A program made the translations under genes and the position numbers. Below are positions 43,170 through 43,293 of a DNA stretch of 43,293 nt, one piece after another (position 1 is the first letter of the stretch; each line of letters opens with the position of its first letter). The notes beneath the pieces are model-generated. The model was given only the letters and a program-made list of their open reading frames with translations. It was not told where the DNA came from and ran no database searches. The DNA is from Allotamlana fucoidanivorans (GTDB lineage: Bacteria; Bacteroidota; Bacteroidia; Flavobacteriales; Flavobacteriaceae): positions 1 through 43,293 of the forward strand of contig NZ_VDCS01000018.1 of NCBI RefSeq assembly GCF_006265225.1, in the 5' to 3' direction.

Positions 43170-43293
43170 TGACCTCCTCCCGTTAAACCGGACAATTTAA
43201 AACTAGAGAAAACCGAGCAAATAAATGTGTAACTTTAAACAATTATTTGCATATGAAACGATCAAAATTCACGGAGAGTCAAATCGTATTTGC
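43170..43293 (+). mobile_element. Left end of an IS3-family insertion sequence
   Basis: From 43170 the sequence TGACCTCCTCCC..GGACA is the typical terminal repeat style of IS3-family elements, followed 83 bases later by the start of a transposase OrfA. The element runs off the window. Its insertion point interrupts the cytolysin relic. Confidence 0.7.
43253..43293 (+). CDS. IS3-family transposase OrfA, 5' end
   Basis: Only 13 codons are visible, reading MKRSKFTESQIVF. This is the near-invariant opening of IS3-family OrfA helix-turn-helix proteins (M.KSRFTE.QIV). Rest of the gene and OrfB lie beyond the window. Confidence 0.8.
   Translation, partial: MKRSKFTESQIVF

Noticed and set aside
1-43293. 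CRISPR array, tRNA or rRNA genes
   Set aside because: No regularly spaced direct repeats, cloverleaf sequences or ribosomal RNA text were found on either strand by eye; a covariance-model scan would be the proper test.

Overview
The window is AT-rich chromosomal DNA from a member of the Bacteroidota, most likely a marine Flavobacteriaceae. Evidence: type IX secretion (T9SS) genes (PorQ, PorP/SprF family, type A and type B sorting domains), a fused alpha/beta branched-chain E1, Bacteroidota promoters of the form TTG-N19/20-TAnnTTTG, and almost no Shine-Dalgarno sequences. Species cannot be fixed from the sequence. No tRNA, rRNA or CRISPR array was seen.

Layout. 1-6418: 3' end of a large T9SS type B adhesin, then a PorP/SprF-like protein and two tandem OmpA-family paralogues, a cell-surface export and anchoring cassette. 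6419-7381: a degraded SMI1/KNR4 (SUKH) immunity-type gene and a CAP-domain lipoprotein. 7382-11897: pdxH, a STAS-like protein, and a tight minus-strand operon pyrR-pyrB-(STAS-like)-DUF3291-rnz. 12130-15447: rpsA with a structured leader, a BON-LysM protein and cmk. 15647-18947: a secreted parallel beta-helix protein with a type A sorting tail and a two-domain FnIII-like lipoprotein, sitting between cmk and porQ. 19002-24361: porQ, lon (with a strong sigma-54-type promoter in front), a rhomboid protease and a LpxL-like acyltransferase. 24365-27523: an orphan lipoprotein sulfatase and glmM. 27602-29670: an AcpH-like phosphodiesterase, a membrane-anchored unknown and a Tudor/SH3-like protein divergent from uvrA. 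29806-36725: uvrA, a broken lmo0937-type membrane gene, a LOG-family hydrolase and a large M1-peptidase-like outer-membrane protein whose zinc site is lost. 36881-42758: fused E1, an unknown helical protein, pheT and a DUF2007 protein. 42759-43293: decaying DNA with a remnant of a thiol-activated (cholesterol-dependent) cytolysin cut by the left end of an IS3-family element.

Most genes are housekeeping (pyrimidine synthesis, translation, envelope precursors, DNA repair, tRNA charging) interleaved with T9SS surface machinery. No complete unknown defence or mobile system is visible. The most unusual signals are the sigma-54-type promoter before lon, the IS-interrupted cytolysin relic, the SUKH and lmo0937 relics, the M1-like protein without catalytic residues, the UvrD-type Tudor protein beside uvrA, and several perfect inverted repeats in leaders.
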